A stretch of 64,000 nucleotides of DNA. It comes from Vibrio sp. MEBiC08052. GTDB lineage: Bacteria; Pseudomonadota; Gammaproteobacteria; Enterobacterales; Vibrionaceae. The stretch covers positions 785,799 through 849,798 of the forward strand of contig NZ_KQ947475.1 in the NCBI RefSeq assembly GCF_001506075.1. Direction: 5' to 3'. Position numbers and translations under genes: made by a program. This document shows positions 17,344 to 26,707 of the stretch, one piece after another; the first letter of the stretch is position 1, and each line of letters begins with the position of its first letter. The notes beneath the pieces are model-generated. The model was not told the origin of the DNA. It made no database searches and saw only the letters and a program-made list of their open reading frames with translations.

Positions 17344-18468
17344 ATGACCGTTTATCTCGATACCAATGCAACAACACCTGTCGCAAATTCCGTGGCCGAT
17401 TTAGTACAAAAGTATTTAGTTGAGGAGTTTGGAAACTCTGGCAGCCGCACTCATGAATTTGGTGCCAGAGCAAAGCAAGCTGTTGAACTGGCGAGAAAAC
17501 AGGTTGCGGCGGTCGTTGATCTGGATAGCTCAGTGGTCACTTTTACCAGCGGTGCAACCGAGAGTAATAATATCGCGATTTTAGGATTACAAAGCTATGC
17601 CGAAGGGCAGCAAAAAAAACATATCATTACCACATCTATCGAACACAAAGCAGTCCTTGAGCCGTGTCAGGAACTGGAGGCCAGAGGATTTGATGTCACC
17701 TATTTGCCATGTGATGAAAGTGGCGTGGTGAGTGTTGACTCATTAAAGAATGCCTTGCGTGAAGATACGGTGCTTGTCTCCATAATGCACATCAATAATG
17801 AAACAGGTTCGATACAGGATATTCAAGGTTACTGTGATGTTTTGCAGCATCATGATGCATTCTTCCATGTCGATGCCGCGCAAAGTTTCGGCAAATATAG
17901 TGATGCGCTGAAGAACGAGAGAATCGATATGATGAGTGTCAGTGGCCATAAAGTTTATGGGCCAAAAGGTGTTGGGGCATTACTGTGTCGGCGACGCGGT
18001 TTTAAGAAAATTCCGTTAAAACCATTAGTGTTTGGTGGTGGTCAGGAAAAAGGGTTAAGACCGGGCACATTACCTGTCGCGCTGATTGCTGGATTAGGTG
18101 AAGCGTGCCGTTTAGCTGCTGAAAACTGTGACCAATGGGCGCAACACTGTTTGGATATCAAGCAGGATTTAGTTGCAGGTCTAGAAGATGTTGGAGCTCA
18201 AATCAACGGGACTCATTCTGCACCACATGTCTTAAATTTCTCTATCCCCGGTCTGAATTCTGAAGCGGCAATGGTTGCTTTGAAAGGGATTGTGGCGGTG
18301 TCGAATGGTTCTGCCTGTACTTCTTCCAGCTACACACCCAGCCATGTATTGAAAGGGATGGGATTGTCAGATGAGCGAATAGAAGGAGCAATTAGAATGT
18401 CTTGGTCTCATATGACAAAAGAGATACCATTGGTGGAAATTATCGGGAAGATTAGGCAATATCTGTGA
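17344..18468 (+). CDS. dndA: Cysteine desulfurase DndA
   Basis: A 374-residue pyridoxal-phosphate enzyme of the NifS/IscS class. It begins MTVYLDTNATTPV, has SGATESNNIAI, HVDAAQSFGK, the PLP lysine in SGHKVYGPKG, and the active-site loop NGSACTSSSYTPSHVL with the catalytic Cys. It removes sulfur from cysteine and feeds DndC. I chose the internal start at 17344 (AAGGATCATCAA upstream) because the 36 codons before it are not family-like and cross the operator region. It is divergent from dndB and convergent with the methyltransferase gene. Confidence 0.93.
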   Translation: MTVYLDTNATTPVANSVADLVQKYLVEEFGNSGSRTHEFGARAKQAVELARKQVAAVVDLDSSVVTFTSGATESNNIAILGLQSYAEGQQKKHIITTSIEHKAVLEPCQELEARGFDVTYLPCDESGVVSVDSLKNALREDTVLVSIMHINNETGSIQDIQGYCDVLQHHDAFFHVDAAQSFGKYSDALKNERIDMMSVSGHKVYGPKGVGALLCRRRGFKKIPLKPLVFGGGQEKGLRPGTLPVALIAGLGEACRLAAENCDQWAQHCLDIKQDLVAGLEDVGAQINGTHSAPHVLNFSIPGLNSEAAMVALKGIVAVSNGSACTSSSYTPSHVLKGMGLSDERIEGAIRMSWSHMTKEIPLVEIIGKIRQYL

Positions 18469-18470
18469 GG

Positions 18471-20453
18471 CTACTCATCTATAAGTGTTGTATATTCTAT
18501 TCGACTTATGATGGTTTCTTCATCAACGTTATAGCCCAACTTTTTCGCCAACCTCCGATCAAAACTCAACTGTTTCTTATAATCCGGGTGTTCAACAGGG
18601 ATATATAAATGCCGGTTGAGTAGTGGTGGGCGTTTGTCTGCATCGACATAATCGAAGAAATCAATCTCCTGATCGGCCATTTTGATTTTGATGCGTTCAA
18701 CGAGAAATGGGACTGACTGTTCGAAATCATCGTAAGCGGTGAGGGTCAACTTCCCTGAGGTGATGTGGATTTTGATCAAGTCGATGGATTCGTCTAATTC
18801 CCCGTACATTTGCAATCCGGCTCCGACGTAGACGCGCAGCAAGAGTGGCAGCTCATCAATATAGTTTTTGTGGAAAATCAGCGAGTGTCCTTGATTGAGC
18901 ACGCTGGCTGGAAGCCGTTGATGGGCTTTCTCACACTGGCTGTGAATCAAATCGGTATCGGCAATGGCAAATAGTAACTCTGTGGCTAAGTTGAGCGCGG
19001 TTTTGTAGTCGCCAAACAGCGCTTTGATATCTCGTTTTAAAGACTCCGGCTGTTGAGTATAGGGCTTGCGCTTTTCAAACAGTCCCATCGAGAAATAGAG
19101 CAGTAAATCTTCTTTACGGTTCTGCTCTGCCTGTTCGAATGCACGGGTATCAAATAGCTCCCGCAACAAAGTAAATATTTTCTTATGTGAACCGATGAGT
19201 TGTCGGACGTTATCTGATGGTTCAAATTCATCATGAGCCGGAATGCGCCCTAGTTCCAGACAGGTATTCCAGAATTGCTCAAATAGCGCCTGATGCTGTG
19301 TGATGACGAGTTTGGCTTTGTCTCTGGCATCAATCGGTGATGGTGACGTGAGCTGCTTCCAGACATGGTGACGGGTGTATTTTTTCTGCAAGTATTGTTG
19401 TTCTTCGAGCTTATCTTTGAAGATATAAAAAATCCCCGGCGCAACGGTAATCACGTCTTCTTGCAGACTTCTTTCGAGATAAGCTTTGATTTCTGATTGG
19501 GCGTAATACTTTTGAAAGGTATTGCGTGAGGTGATCACGCCGTCTTTGTAGGGGGTGAACTGTGCAATATAGCTTTCGTTAGCCAGCATGACCGAGACCA
19601 CCAGAAATTTACTGGTCAGTTCCCATGCGCCGAGCAGGGCATCGAGCCGTTCATCTTTGTCCTCGATGACGTTCAGCACGAAGCCCAAATTGACGATGTC
19701 GGAAGTGACTTTGTTCGTATCCGGGCAGTAAATCGGATCCCAGCCTAATGCGTCGATTCCGTGCGCCTCCAGTTCGCGCAGGTCATCGCCTTTACCGCAG
19801 CCATAATCAAAGATCGAATAACTGCCGTCGAGAAAACTGTGTTTGGCTAAAGATTTCATCGGGGCGGAGAGTTCATGGCGGACCAGTGCGGTTTTATGGC
19901 GATCGATATTATCCTCTATCTCTTCACTAGGAAGTGCTGAACGGCGGAACAAGCGACCATCAACTAGTTCATAACCATGCTTGTGGATCAGATTTTCCCA
20001 GGTTCTCTTAAAACCGATGATGCGGGTGTTTTCGTACAGTCCGGCGTTTTCCCCTTCCTGTGTGATTGCAATAAAGTGTTCGTAGTGTGGATTATCCTTC
20101 AGCACCATGGTCTCTTTGCGGTGCAGAATCGGTGGATTTTCCGAGTCATAGTAGGCAATTATTTTATGGGTCAACTTGGACAGATCGACATTCAGACTCT
20201 GTTTTAATGCTGGGTAGGAATCGGTATAAAAGTCGGGATAGCTCAGTAGCGAGAGACGGAATTCTTTCTTGAATAATTTAACTAAGTCCCATTGTTCTTG
20301 CGGTAAATTGACGGCCTGACCGACGGCCGGAATAAACTTTTGCAGCACTTCAGGCAAGGCGGTAAACGCATCTTTATGGAGGTAGATTGCTTCCGGGAGA
20401 TGTTTACCTGCGGTGATTTGAGCGACTAAACGAGAAAACTGTTCCTTGTCCAT
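18471..20453 (-). CDS. DNA phosphorothioation-associated putative methyltransferase
   Basis: A 660-residue protein with a SAM-binding motif FDYGCGKGDDLRELEAHG (about 218-235) followed by GWDPIYCP and LNVIEDKDERLDAL. Large proteins of this type are repeatedly found beside dnd genes and are named for that context; their modification is not established. The stop lies two bases from the dndA stop on the other strand. GGAG precedes the start. Its presence supports an intact modification island. Confidence 0.85.
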   Translation of the reverse strand: MDKEQFSRLVAQITAGKHLPEAIYLHKDAFTALPEVLQKFIPAVGQAVNLPQEQWDLVKLFKKEFRLSLLSYPDFYTDSYPALKQSLNVDLSKLTHKIIAYYDSENPPILHRKETMVLKDNPHYEHFIAITQEGENAGLYENTRIIGFKRTWENLIHKHGYELVDGRLFRRSALPSEEIEDNIDRHKTALVRHELSAPMKSLAKHSFLDGSYSIFDYGCGKGDDLRELEAHGIDALGWDPIYCPDTNKVTSDIVNLGFVLNVIEDKDERLDALLGAWELTSKFLVVSVMLANESYIAQFTPYKDGVITSRNTFQKYYAQSEIKAYLERSLQEDVITVAPGIFYIFKDKLEEQQYLQKKYTRHHVWKQLTSPSPIDARDKAKLVITQHQALFEQFWNTCLELGRIPAHDEFEPSDNVRQLIGSHKKIFTLLRELFDTRAFEQAEQNRKEDLLLYFSMGLFEKRKPYTQQPESLKRDIKALFGDYKTALNLATELLFAIADTDLIHSQCEKAHQRLPASVLNQGHSLIFHKNYIDELPLLLRVYVGAGLQMYGELDESIDLIKIHITSGKLTLTAYDDFEQSVPFLVERIKIKMADQEIDFFDYVDADKRPPLLNRHLYIPVEHPDYKKQLSFDRRLAKKLGYNVDEETIISRIEYTTLIDE

Positions 20454-20509
20454 TGAAATACTCCATCGTTATCCACGATGCTGTATTGTATCGGCTTTGC
20501 TGTGAGTTT

Positions 20510-20627
20510 TCTTCCTCTTCTCTCCAATCCCCGACAACCCTCGGCATCCACGAATACATGCACTGTACCCTGCATCGGGAGCACCGGAAATATCTTGATT
20601 ATCATCGGGTTGAGTTGTTTAAAGGGT
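20510..20627 (+). other. Possible gene-end remnant at the right edge of the dnd island
   Basis: A plus-strand frame reads IHEYMHCTLHREHRKYLDYH then RVELFKGF and stops near 20627. It has no start or ribosome site and no recognised family. The bases TTCTCTCCAATCC...CCGACAA at 20518-20537 also occur, with a 4-base indel, at 8074-8097 inside the end of the nucleotidyltransferase-HEPN gene. This may be leftover from an insertion or rearrangement. Confidence 0.3.
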
Positions 20628-20649
20628 TCTGAGAGTCAATTGGCGGCAT

Positions 20650-20678
20650 AAAAAAACCTGCCCATTCCTGAGCAGGTC
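20650..20678 (-). terminator. Rho-independent terminator of the DJ-1/PfpI gene
   Basis: On the minus strand ACCTGC(TCA) pairs with GCAGGT around a short loop and is followed by seven T residues. It lies about 65 bases after the leftward gene at 20742. Confidence 0.85.
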
Positions 20679-20741
20679 GAAACAGTATCGTTTGGATATA
20701 GACAGTGGATTTTGTTTGAGCATGATTTGCTCAGTTGAGCA

Positions 20742-21419
20742 TTATGCGAGTTTCTTTAACAATGCCTGAGCGACGGCTTCTGAGCTGGCTGGATTTTGGC
20801 CGGTGATCAACAGACCATCTTCAACCACATAAGGTGCCCAGTCATCGCCTTTCTCATACAGGCCGCCCAGTGCTTTAAATTCATCTTCAATCAAAAACGG
20901 CACCACATCAGTCAGTTGCACAGCCGCTTCTTCGCCATTGGAAAAACCAGTGACTTTGCGTCCTTGAATCAGCGGGGTTCCGTCGGCTGCTTTGACATGA
21001 CGCAGGACGCCCGGCGCATGACAGACAAAGCTGATTGGTTTGTTGGCGCGCTCAAAGCTTTCAATGAGCTGAATGGAGTCTTGTGAGTTGGTCAGATCCC
21101 AAAGCGGGCCGTGTCCGCCTGGGTAAAAGACTGCATCAAAATCTTGTTGTTTGACGCTTGCCAGCTTAACGGTATTGGCAAGAGCCGCCTGTGCTGCCGG
21201 GTCTGCTTTAAAACGGTGCGTCAGCTCTGTTTGAAAATCAGGGAGATCACTCTTGGGATCGAGTGGTGGTTGTTCGCCCTCTGGTGAAGCGAGAACCACT
21301 TCGGCACCGGCATCGAGGAAGCTGTAGTATGGGGCTGCGAATTCTTCGAGCCAGAAGCCGGTTTTTTCACCGGTGTTGCCGAGTTCACTGTGTGAGGTCA
21401 GAACCATTAAAATCTTCAT
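20742..21419 (-). CDS. DJ-1/PfpI-family (Hsp31-like) class I glutamine amidotransferase-like protein
   Basis: A 225-residue protein: MKILMVLTSHSELGNTGEKT, FWLEEFAAPYYSFLDAG, VVLASPEGEQPPLDPKS, FYPGGHGPLWDL and the nucleophile elbow FVCHAPGVL with the reactive Cys. Such proteins act as glyoxalases, chaperones or aldehyde-damage repair enzymes. AGGAAGATAATC precedes the ATG. It follows the aldehyde dehydrogenase gene in the same direction, 60 bases apart, which suits a role in reactive-carbonyl defence. Confidence 0.88.
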   Translation of the reverse strand: MKILMVLTSHSELGNTGEKTGFWLEEFAAPYYSFLDAGAEVVLASPEGEQPPLDPKSDLPDFQTELTHRFKADPAAQAALANTVKLASVKQQDFDAVFYPGGHGPLWDLTNSQDSIQLIESFERANKPISFVCHAPGVLRHVKAADGTPLIQGRKVTGFSNGEEAAVQLTDVVPFLIEDEFKALGGLYEKGDDWAPYVVEDGLLITGQNPASSEAVAQALLKKLA

Positions 21420-21478
21420 GATTATCTTCCTATTAAAGTTATTGTTGTTTGTGTTTGTTGTTTGAGTCCGGGAGCTTT

Positions 21479-22942
21479 TTACTGGCTCAGAAACTCTTCC
21501 AGTTGAGTCAGTTTGTCGGCATAAGGTGCGCGTAGACGCAGGCTAGATGTGCCTTCCTGACTTTGAATGACAATCGGTTTTGCATGGCTGAAACGACGGA
21601 AGCCGTGAATACCATGATACGCGCCAATCCCGGATGCGCCAACACCGCCAAAAGGCAGGTCTTCAATCGTCACATGCGTCATGACATCATTGATGACCAG
21701 CCCGCCTGAGGTAGTTTGGTTGGCGAACTGGGCTTGTTGGGTCTGGTTCTCTCCGAAATAATAAGCTGCCAGCGGGCGAGGGTGTTGATTGATGTAGTCA
21801 ATCGCCTCTTCCAACGCTTGATAGGTTTTGACCGGTAAGAGCGGGCCGAAAATTTCTTCTTGCATAATCGCCATCTCATCGGTGACATCAAGTACCAGAT
21901 GTGGCGCAATTTTGCGGCTGGATGCATCAAAATCGACTTCTCCCGATGGCGCCAGACTGACGACGCGAGCCCCTTTTTGTTTTGCGTCTTCAAGGACATG
22001 AATCAGCCGTTGATAATGTCGTTCGCTGATTATCGCGGTGTAATCCGGGTTTGTCTGTAGCGTCGGAAAGCCTTGTTGCATAAATTTTTGGGCGGCATCG
22101 ATGAGTTGTTGCTCAGACCCTTGATGGAGCAGGATGTAATCCGGGGACAGGCAGATCTGACCTGCGTTAAATGTTTTAACCGTCAGCGTTCTTGTGATTG
22201 CTGTCGGCAAATCAGCATCCGGTGCGATAACGACCGGTGATTTGCCGCCGAGTTCGAGGGTGACCGGAACCAGATTCTCTGATGCTGCCCGCATCACTTG
22301 TTTGCCGACTGTGGTGCTACCGGTAAACAGCAGGTGATCAAACGGTAATGAACTGAACTGTTGTGCGATTTTGCTATCGCCCAGCACCACGACAAATTCC
22401 ATCGGGTCAAAGTAACGTCCGACTAGTTCTGCGACCAGTTCCGATGTTCTTGGCGTCAGTTCCGACGGTTTGAGCATCACGGTGTTGCCTGCAGAGAAAA
22501 CCCCTGCCAGCGGGCCAAATGAAAGGTTGAGCGGAAAATTCCATGGACTGATGATGCCAACTACGCCCAGTGGCTGAGGCTGAATTCGGGCTTGCATACC
22601 TTGTTCAACATCGACTGTTTCGGCGGTCATCCATTCTGCAACATGTTCTGCTGCGTATTGGAGTGCCCGCATTGATGTAACAATATCGGCTACCATTGAC
22701 TGATAAGTGCTGCGGTGTCCAAAGTCTTCACTCATCGCTTGTGCCAGAGCGACCCGGTTCTCTTTTAGTAAACGAATGGCCCGCAGGAGACGGTCCTGAC
22801 GTAATTCAGCATCCGCTGGGCCGGATTTCAGATGAGCCCGTTTCATGCTGCTGAGAATTGAGTTCATCTCATGAAAAGATGAGGTATCGGAAGACTCGAG
22901 GTTCGCTGCTGTGACCTGAGCGGATGATGTTTGTACAGACAT
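21479..22942 (-). CDS. Coniferyl-aldehyde-type dehydrogenase
   Basis: A 487-residue NAD(P)-dependent aldehyde dehydrogenase. Visible motifs: ISPWNFPLNLSFGPLAGVF (cofactor site), LFTGSTTVGKQVM, the catalytic Glu in VTLELGGKSPVV, the catalytic Cys in NAGQICLSPDY and MQEEIFGPLLPV. The C-terminal GASGIGAYHGIHGFRRFSH is typical of the coniferyl aldehyde dehydrogenase (CalB) group, although members act on many aldehydes. AAGGAG precedes the ATG. It is divergent from the LysR gene, which probably controls it together with the PfpI gene. Confidence 0.9.
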   Translation of the reverse strand: MSVQTSSAQVTAANLESSDTSSFHEMNSILSSMKRAHLKSGPADAELRQDRLLRAIRLLKENRVALAQAMSEDFGHRSTYQSMVADIVTSMRALQYAAEHVAEWMTAETVDVEQGMQARIQPQPLGVVGIISPWNFPLNLSFGPLAGVFSAGNTVMLKPSELTPRTSELVAELVGRYFDPMEFVVVLGDSKIAQQFSSLPFDHLLFTGSTTVGKQVMRAASENLVPVTLELGGKSPVVIAPDADLPTAITRTLTVKTFNAGQICLSPDYILLHQGSEQQLIDAAQKFMQQGFPTLQTNPDYTAIISERHYQRLIHVLEDAKQKGARVVSLAPSGEVDFDASSRKIAPHLVLDVTDEMAIMQEEIFGPLLPVKTYQALEEAIDYINQHPRPLAAYYFGENQTQQAQFANQTTSGGLVINDVMTHVTIEDLPFGGVGASGIGAYHGIHGFRRFSHAKPIVIQSQEGTSSLRLRAPYADKLTQLEEFLSQ

Positions 22943-23140
22943 ATAGACTCCTTAATAAAGCTGACAGTGTTGGTCGAACATGGCGTGTTTTACAACATCA
23001 CTTTTTCAACATAACTGAGTCGCTCGACTGCTGTGCTTGAGATGGGAAAAGCATATATGAGAGTGGCCTCATTGGGCTAACAAGGTTATTTTAGATAGGG
23101 TATAAATATTTTTATGGCCTTTTGAAGCAAAGGAGTATCG

Positions 23141-24037
23141 ATGTCACTGGTTCGTTTAAGAACGTTTGTGGAAGTTTATCGTCAGCGCTCGATCAGCGCA
23201 GCGGCAAGAAATTTGAATCTGACTCAACCGGCAGTATCACAGCATATTGCCGGGCTGGAAGTGGCAGTTGGAAGAAAGTTATTTACCCGCGAAGCCTCCG
23301 GGGTTGAGCCGACCACTGCTGCTGATGAACTGGCGGTCGATATCGGCGATAAGTTGGATGCCGTCGAATCAGCGCTCGCACAGGCGCGAGCCCGTTCCGT
23401 GAATATGGAGGGGGTACTGCAAATTATTGGGCATGCGGACTTTATGGCTGAGGTGATCGCACCGCGGCTGTTGCCATTATTACAATCGGATATTCGGGTC
23501 AGAATGCATGCCGGTGACGGTGATTTGGTGCATCATATGCTGGTGGAAGGGCACTGTGACCTGGGGTTTACCGCTCATCCGGTAACCGATAAACGTCTGC
23601 GCAGTGAAACCGTGATGGAAGTAGCGGTGACGGCGGTTGCTGCACCGATAGTCGCGACGCGCATTGCTCAGGCAGCGGATTTAACACAAGCGTTGCTCAA
23701 TGAGTCAATGTTGACTTACAACCTTGAATTATCAGTGATTGACCGCTGGCTGAAGAAGAATAACATTCATCTGGGCAGCCATCCCCCTGCGTTGGTCAGT
23801 CAGGATTTACGGGCACTACGTAGTTTACTGATGCAAGGGTTTGGCTGGACAGTGATGCCGGATTATTTGTGCCACGAACAAATCCTGCGGGGAGAGCTGC
23901 AACAGATCAAAGCCCCGATAGCAGACACGCGACTGGAGTATTATATGGCATGGGCTCCCAGCGCCTTACGACAACCGCGGATCGCCCACGCGCGGCAGAC
24001 GCTCCTTTGGTTGTTGAATCCACAGCACTCAAAGTAA
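23141..24037 (+). CDS. LysR-family transcriptional regulator
   Basis: A 298-residue protein with the LysR winged helix at 1-60 (RLRTFVEVYRQRSISAAARN, LTQPAVSQHIAGLEVAVGRK, LFTREASGVEPTTAA) and a periplasmic-binding-protein-like effector domain. AAGGAG lies 5 bases before the ATG. It is divergent from the aldehyde dehydrogenase gene, the classical arrangement of a LysR regulator and its target; the 198-bp gap should contain the binding site. Confidence 0.92.
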   Translation: MSLVRLRTFVEVYRQRSISAAARNLNLTQPAVSQHIAGLEVAVGRKLFTREASGVEPTTAADELAVDIGDKLDAVESALAQARARSVNMEGVLQIIGHADFMAEVIAPRLLPLLQSDIRVRMHAGDGDLVHHMLVEGHCDLGFTAHPVTDKRLRSETVMEVAVTAVAAPIVATRIAQAADLTQALLNESMLTYNLELSVIDRWLKKNNIHLGSHPPALVSQDLRALRSLLMQGFGWTVMPDYLCHEQILRGELQQIKAPIADTRLEYYMAWAPSALRQPRIAHARQTLLWLLNPQHSK

Positions 24038-24040
24038 AAG

Positions 24041-24135
24041 TAAGAGGGACAGGCGCCTCAAAATCTTTTAAGGACAGACATTATCTACCAAGGACAGACA
24101 CTTGTGTCTTTGTGTCTCTAAGAAGGACAGACACC
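24041..24135 (+). repeat. Cluster of GGACAGAC elements upstream of the YbaN gene
   Basis: Four plus-strand copies follow the LysR stop: one AGAGGGACAGGCGCC at 24043-24057 and three AAGGACAGACA copies starting near 24070, 24090 and 24122. Together with the minus-strand cluster at 24748-24920 they flank the YbaN gene in opposite orientation. Confidence 0.75.
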
Positions 24136-24278
24136 ATATACTTTCTGAGTAGGACGTGGGAGACTGAACACAGCTTAATGCTGAGGTAACATTGTAGTGA
24201 ATAAACTGATCCGATTAACATCCGGTACAGGGTTGTGGGTTGATTTGGTCTGAATCTCGGAGAATATCGGTAAGTGCA

Positions 24279-24704
24279 ATGACAGAACAGCAGCAAACAA
24301 AATCATCAGGGGTGCATCTGTGGGTTTATAAACTCATTGCGGTCGTCAGTTTGATTCTGGCGATTATCGGTGCCATTTTACCGGGCCTGCCCACGACAGA
24401 ATTTGTGATTTTATGTGCGTGGGCCTCGGCAAAAGGCTCTCCTACGATTCATCGTTTTCTCATGTCAAAGCCCTTTTTCCGCAACATGATAGAGAACTGG
24501 CAAAATGGCAAAGTCATTTCCAGAAAGAATAAGATTCTGTCAGCGTTATCGATGTCGGTCTGCCTACTGATTCTACTGTTACACAAGGTGGCTTTCGTCT
24601 GGGTCGTTGTATCGACCATCGGTATGTTGATTGGCAGCTACTACATCTGGAGGCGTCCGGAGAAGGTGCCGGAAGCACCGGATCTCAGTCAGGAAGAACG
24701 TTAA
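24279..24704 (+). CDS. YbaN/DUF454-family inner-membrane protein
   Basis: A 141-residue protein with the DUF454 pattern: VYKLIAVVSLILAIIGAILP, GLPTTEFVILCAWASAKGSP, FFRNMIENWQNGK and two further hydrophobic segments (SALSMSVCLLILLLHK and VWVVVSTIGMLIGSYY). Three membrane helices are expected. The function of the family is unknown. I chose the start at 24279 (MTEQQQTKSS) over an ATG 13 codons upstream, as the conserved part begins later and the earlier part is not family-like. Confidence 0.85.
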   Translation: MTEQQQTKSSGVHLWVYKLIAVVSLILAIIGAILPGLPTTEFVILCAWASAKGSPTIHRFLMSKPFFRNMIENWQNGKVISRKNKILSALSMSVCLLILLLHKVAFVWVVVSTIGMLIGSYYIWRRPEKVPEAPDLSQEER

Positions 24705-25030
24705 GCCCGATGAATCAAAGCTTGCAATGTTAGGAGTGGCACATTGTGGCGTCTGTCCCCGCTATTTGTATTTGTTTTCCCACTGTGCCTGTCCTTGCAA
24801 TCAATCGGTAATCCTGCCTGTCCACGCAATCACGTTATTCACCTTATCGCGTCTGTCCTCGCAATCACCACATCAGTCCCTGTAATTCCGTCTGTCCCCG
24901 TAATGCCGTCTGTCCTCGTTATGAATGGCAATGAATTGCGCATCATTGATGCTTTCTTCTCTATCTTTTTACAAAGCACTCGTTCATAATACGAACGCTA
25001 ATAATTCTTATTTGTTTTCTGGTGTATTGT
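24705..25030. repeat. Minus-orientation cluster of the GGGGACAGAC element
   Basis: This 326-bp gap holds about six copies reading GTCTGTCC on the plus strand between 24748 and 24920 (for example GGCGTCTGTCCCCGCTA and CCGTCTGTCCTCGTTAT). The promoter of the exporter gene at 25031 must lie between the last copy and the start. No gene is supported in the gap. Confidence 0.78.
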
Positions 25031-26707
25031 ATGACCTTAGTCTGGACGTTATTGAAGGGAAACACGTTCAAGTTTCTGACGGCGATTTTGTTAAGTGCTT
25101 TGAGTGCTGGTGCCGGTGTTGCAGTGATTGCGATGATCAGCTGGGTCTCATCGGCTGATGTGATTACCGGTCAAGATGTCGCTTTACTATTTGTCCTGAT
25201 CTTCCTGTTATTTGGCTTAAGTTTTTTCTCTCAGGCAATGTTGACATCGTTAGGCCATCATGTGGTGTATCGGCTGCGATTGCACCTGTCTCAACGGGTG
25301 TTAAAAACTTCAGTAGAGCGAATTGATCAACTCGGCCAACCCGCCATTCTGGCCGCGTTAACCAAGGATGTGACGTCGATTAGTCAGGCGTTTAACAGCC
25401 TGCCATTTGTGGTCTATGGTGCTGCGGTGCTGCTGTGTTGTTATGGCTATCTGTTACAGCTTTCACTGCCATTTTTCTTCTGTACATTGGTGATGACCAT
25501 TCTCGCGGTGGTGATTGCACGGCAACTGATGTCCGCGTCAAGACAATTGAAGCGTGAAGTACGGGAAAACGATGACCAACTCTATGACCGCTATTCCGGT
25601 TTACTACTGGGACGCAACGAGTTGAAACTCAGCCGTCAACGTCGCAGTAGTTTCTTTAGCAACAGTTTAAAACCGATTGTCAGTAAGGCGCTGGGGCTGG
25701 AAGTCAAAGCCGATCGATATACGGTCTTAAACGGCAGTTGGGTCAATACGTCCATTTTGCTGTTGATCGCTTCAATTATTCTCATCCACAGTCTGTTTGG
25801 GGTGGGTACCAAAGAACAACTCACTACATTTGCTCTGACGATTCTATATTTACGCTCTCCGCTTGCCGGTATGATTGGTTCGCTGCCCAGTTTAATTTTA
25901 GGTTCGGTTGCTTACGCCAAAGTACAGCAACTGGCATTGCATGAAGGGACAGACGCGGTAGGAGAGCTGCCGGAGCCCGAAACATGCTGGCAATCGTTAC
26001 AGATGAAAAATGTGACTTACCAATACCCGTCAGAATCCGGAGAGCCGGGTTTTGGTGTCGGCCCGATTGATTTTGAACTGCAGCAGGGCGAACTGGTGTT
26101 TTGGGTCGGAGGGAACGGCAGCGGTAAATCAACGTGTGCCCGGTTAGTGACCGGGCTTTACACGCCACATGCAGGCAAAATCGTGTTTGCCGGTCAGGAG
26201 ATTAACGAAGAAAACCGAGACTGGTTTCTCAGTCATTTCTCTGTGGTATTTGCTGATTTTTATTTGTTTAAACAACTGATTAACGAATCGGGTGAAAGAC
26301 CGGATTCGGCACTGGTTGAACATTATCTCAATGCGTTGTCACTGGAGCAGAAGGTGACGGTCAGCGAGGGCGAACTCAGTACCACCAAACTGTCTCAAGG
26401 GCAGCGTAAACGTCTGGCACTGCTGCTGGCCTATTTAGAGAATCGTAGCATTATCCTGTTGGATGAGTGGGCAGCCGATCAGGATCCGGCATTCCGTAAA
26501 GTCTTTTACACCGAGTTGCTTCCCGAGTTGAAAGCCAGAGGAAAAACTGTGATAGCGATTACGCATGATGATCACTATTTCTACATGGCTGACAAAATCT
26601 ACCGGATTGATCAAGGACATATCATGGTGGACGATGAAACGGCCCACGATTACCCATCTCACCTTCAGAATCATACCGCTGATGAAAAGGAAGACGTAAC
26701 ATGCTGA
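25031..26707 (+). CDS. Cyclic-peptide-export ABC transporter (PvdE/SyrD type)
   Basis: A 558-residue half-transporter with six membrane segments in about 1-290 and an ATPase domain: Walker A GGNGSGKST near 360, signature LSQGQRKRL near 454 and Walker B SIILLDEWAADQDP. The short WAADQDP after Walker B is typical of the PvdE/SyrD group that exports peptide siderophores or lipopeptide precursors to the periplasm. It leads the siderophore transport genes. One GGGACAGAC element at 25944-25957 encodes GTDA in the linker between membrane and ATPase parts. The start at 25031 is preferred over 25022, but neither has a strong ribosome site. Confidence 0.85.
   Translation: MTLVWTLLKGNTFKFLTAILLSALSAGAGVAVIAMISWVSSADVITGQDVALLFVLIFLLFGLSFFSQAMLTSLGHHVVYRLRLHLSQRVLKTSVERIDQLGQPAILAALTKDVTSISQAFNSLPFVVYGAAVLLCCYGYLLQLSLPFFFCTLVMTILAVVIARQLMSASRQLKREVRENDDQLYDRYSGLLLGRNELKLSRQRRSSFFSNSLKPIVSKALGLEVKADRYTVLNGSWVNTSILLLIASIILIHSLFGVGTKEQLTTFALTILYLRSPLAGMIGSLPSLILGSVAYAKVQQLALHEGTDAVGELPEPETCWQSLQMKNVTYQYPSESGEPGFGVGPIDFELQQGELVFWVGGNGSGKSTCARLVTGLYTPHAGKIVFAGQEINEENRDWFLSHFSVVFADFYLFKQLINESGERPDSALVEHYLNALSLEQKVTVSEGELSTTKLSQGQRKRLALLLAYLENRSIILLDEWAADQDPAFRKVFYTELLPELKARGKTVIAITHDDHYFYMADKIYRIDQGHIMVDDETAHDYPSHLQNHTADEKEDVTC

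Noticed and set aside
9176..20453. Presence of dndF, dndG and dndH
   Set aside because: I looked for large helicase-like or ATPase genes beside dndE; only the DGQHR/HNH pair and the methyltransferase are there. They might still lie outside the window.
22141..22160. GGGGACAGGC in the aldehyde dehydrogenase gene looks like an element copy
   Set aside because: It encodes the conserved catalytic motif NAGQICLSPDY of the enzyme, so the match is best explained by the protein sequence.
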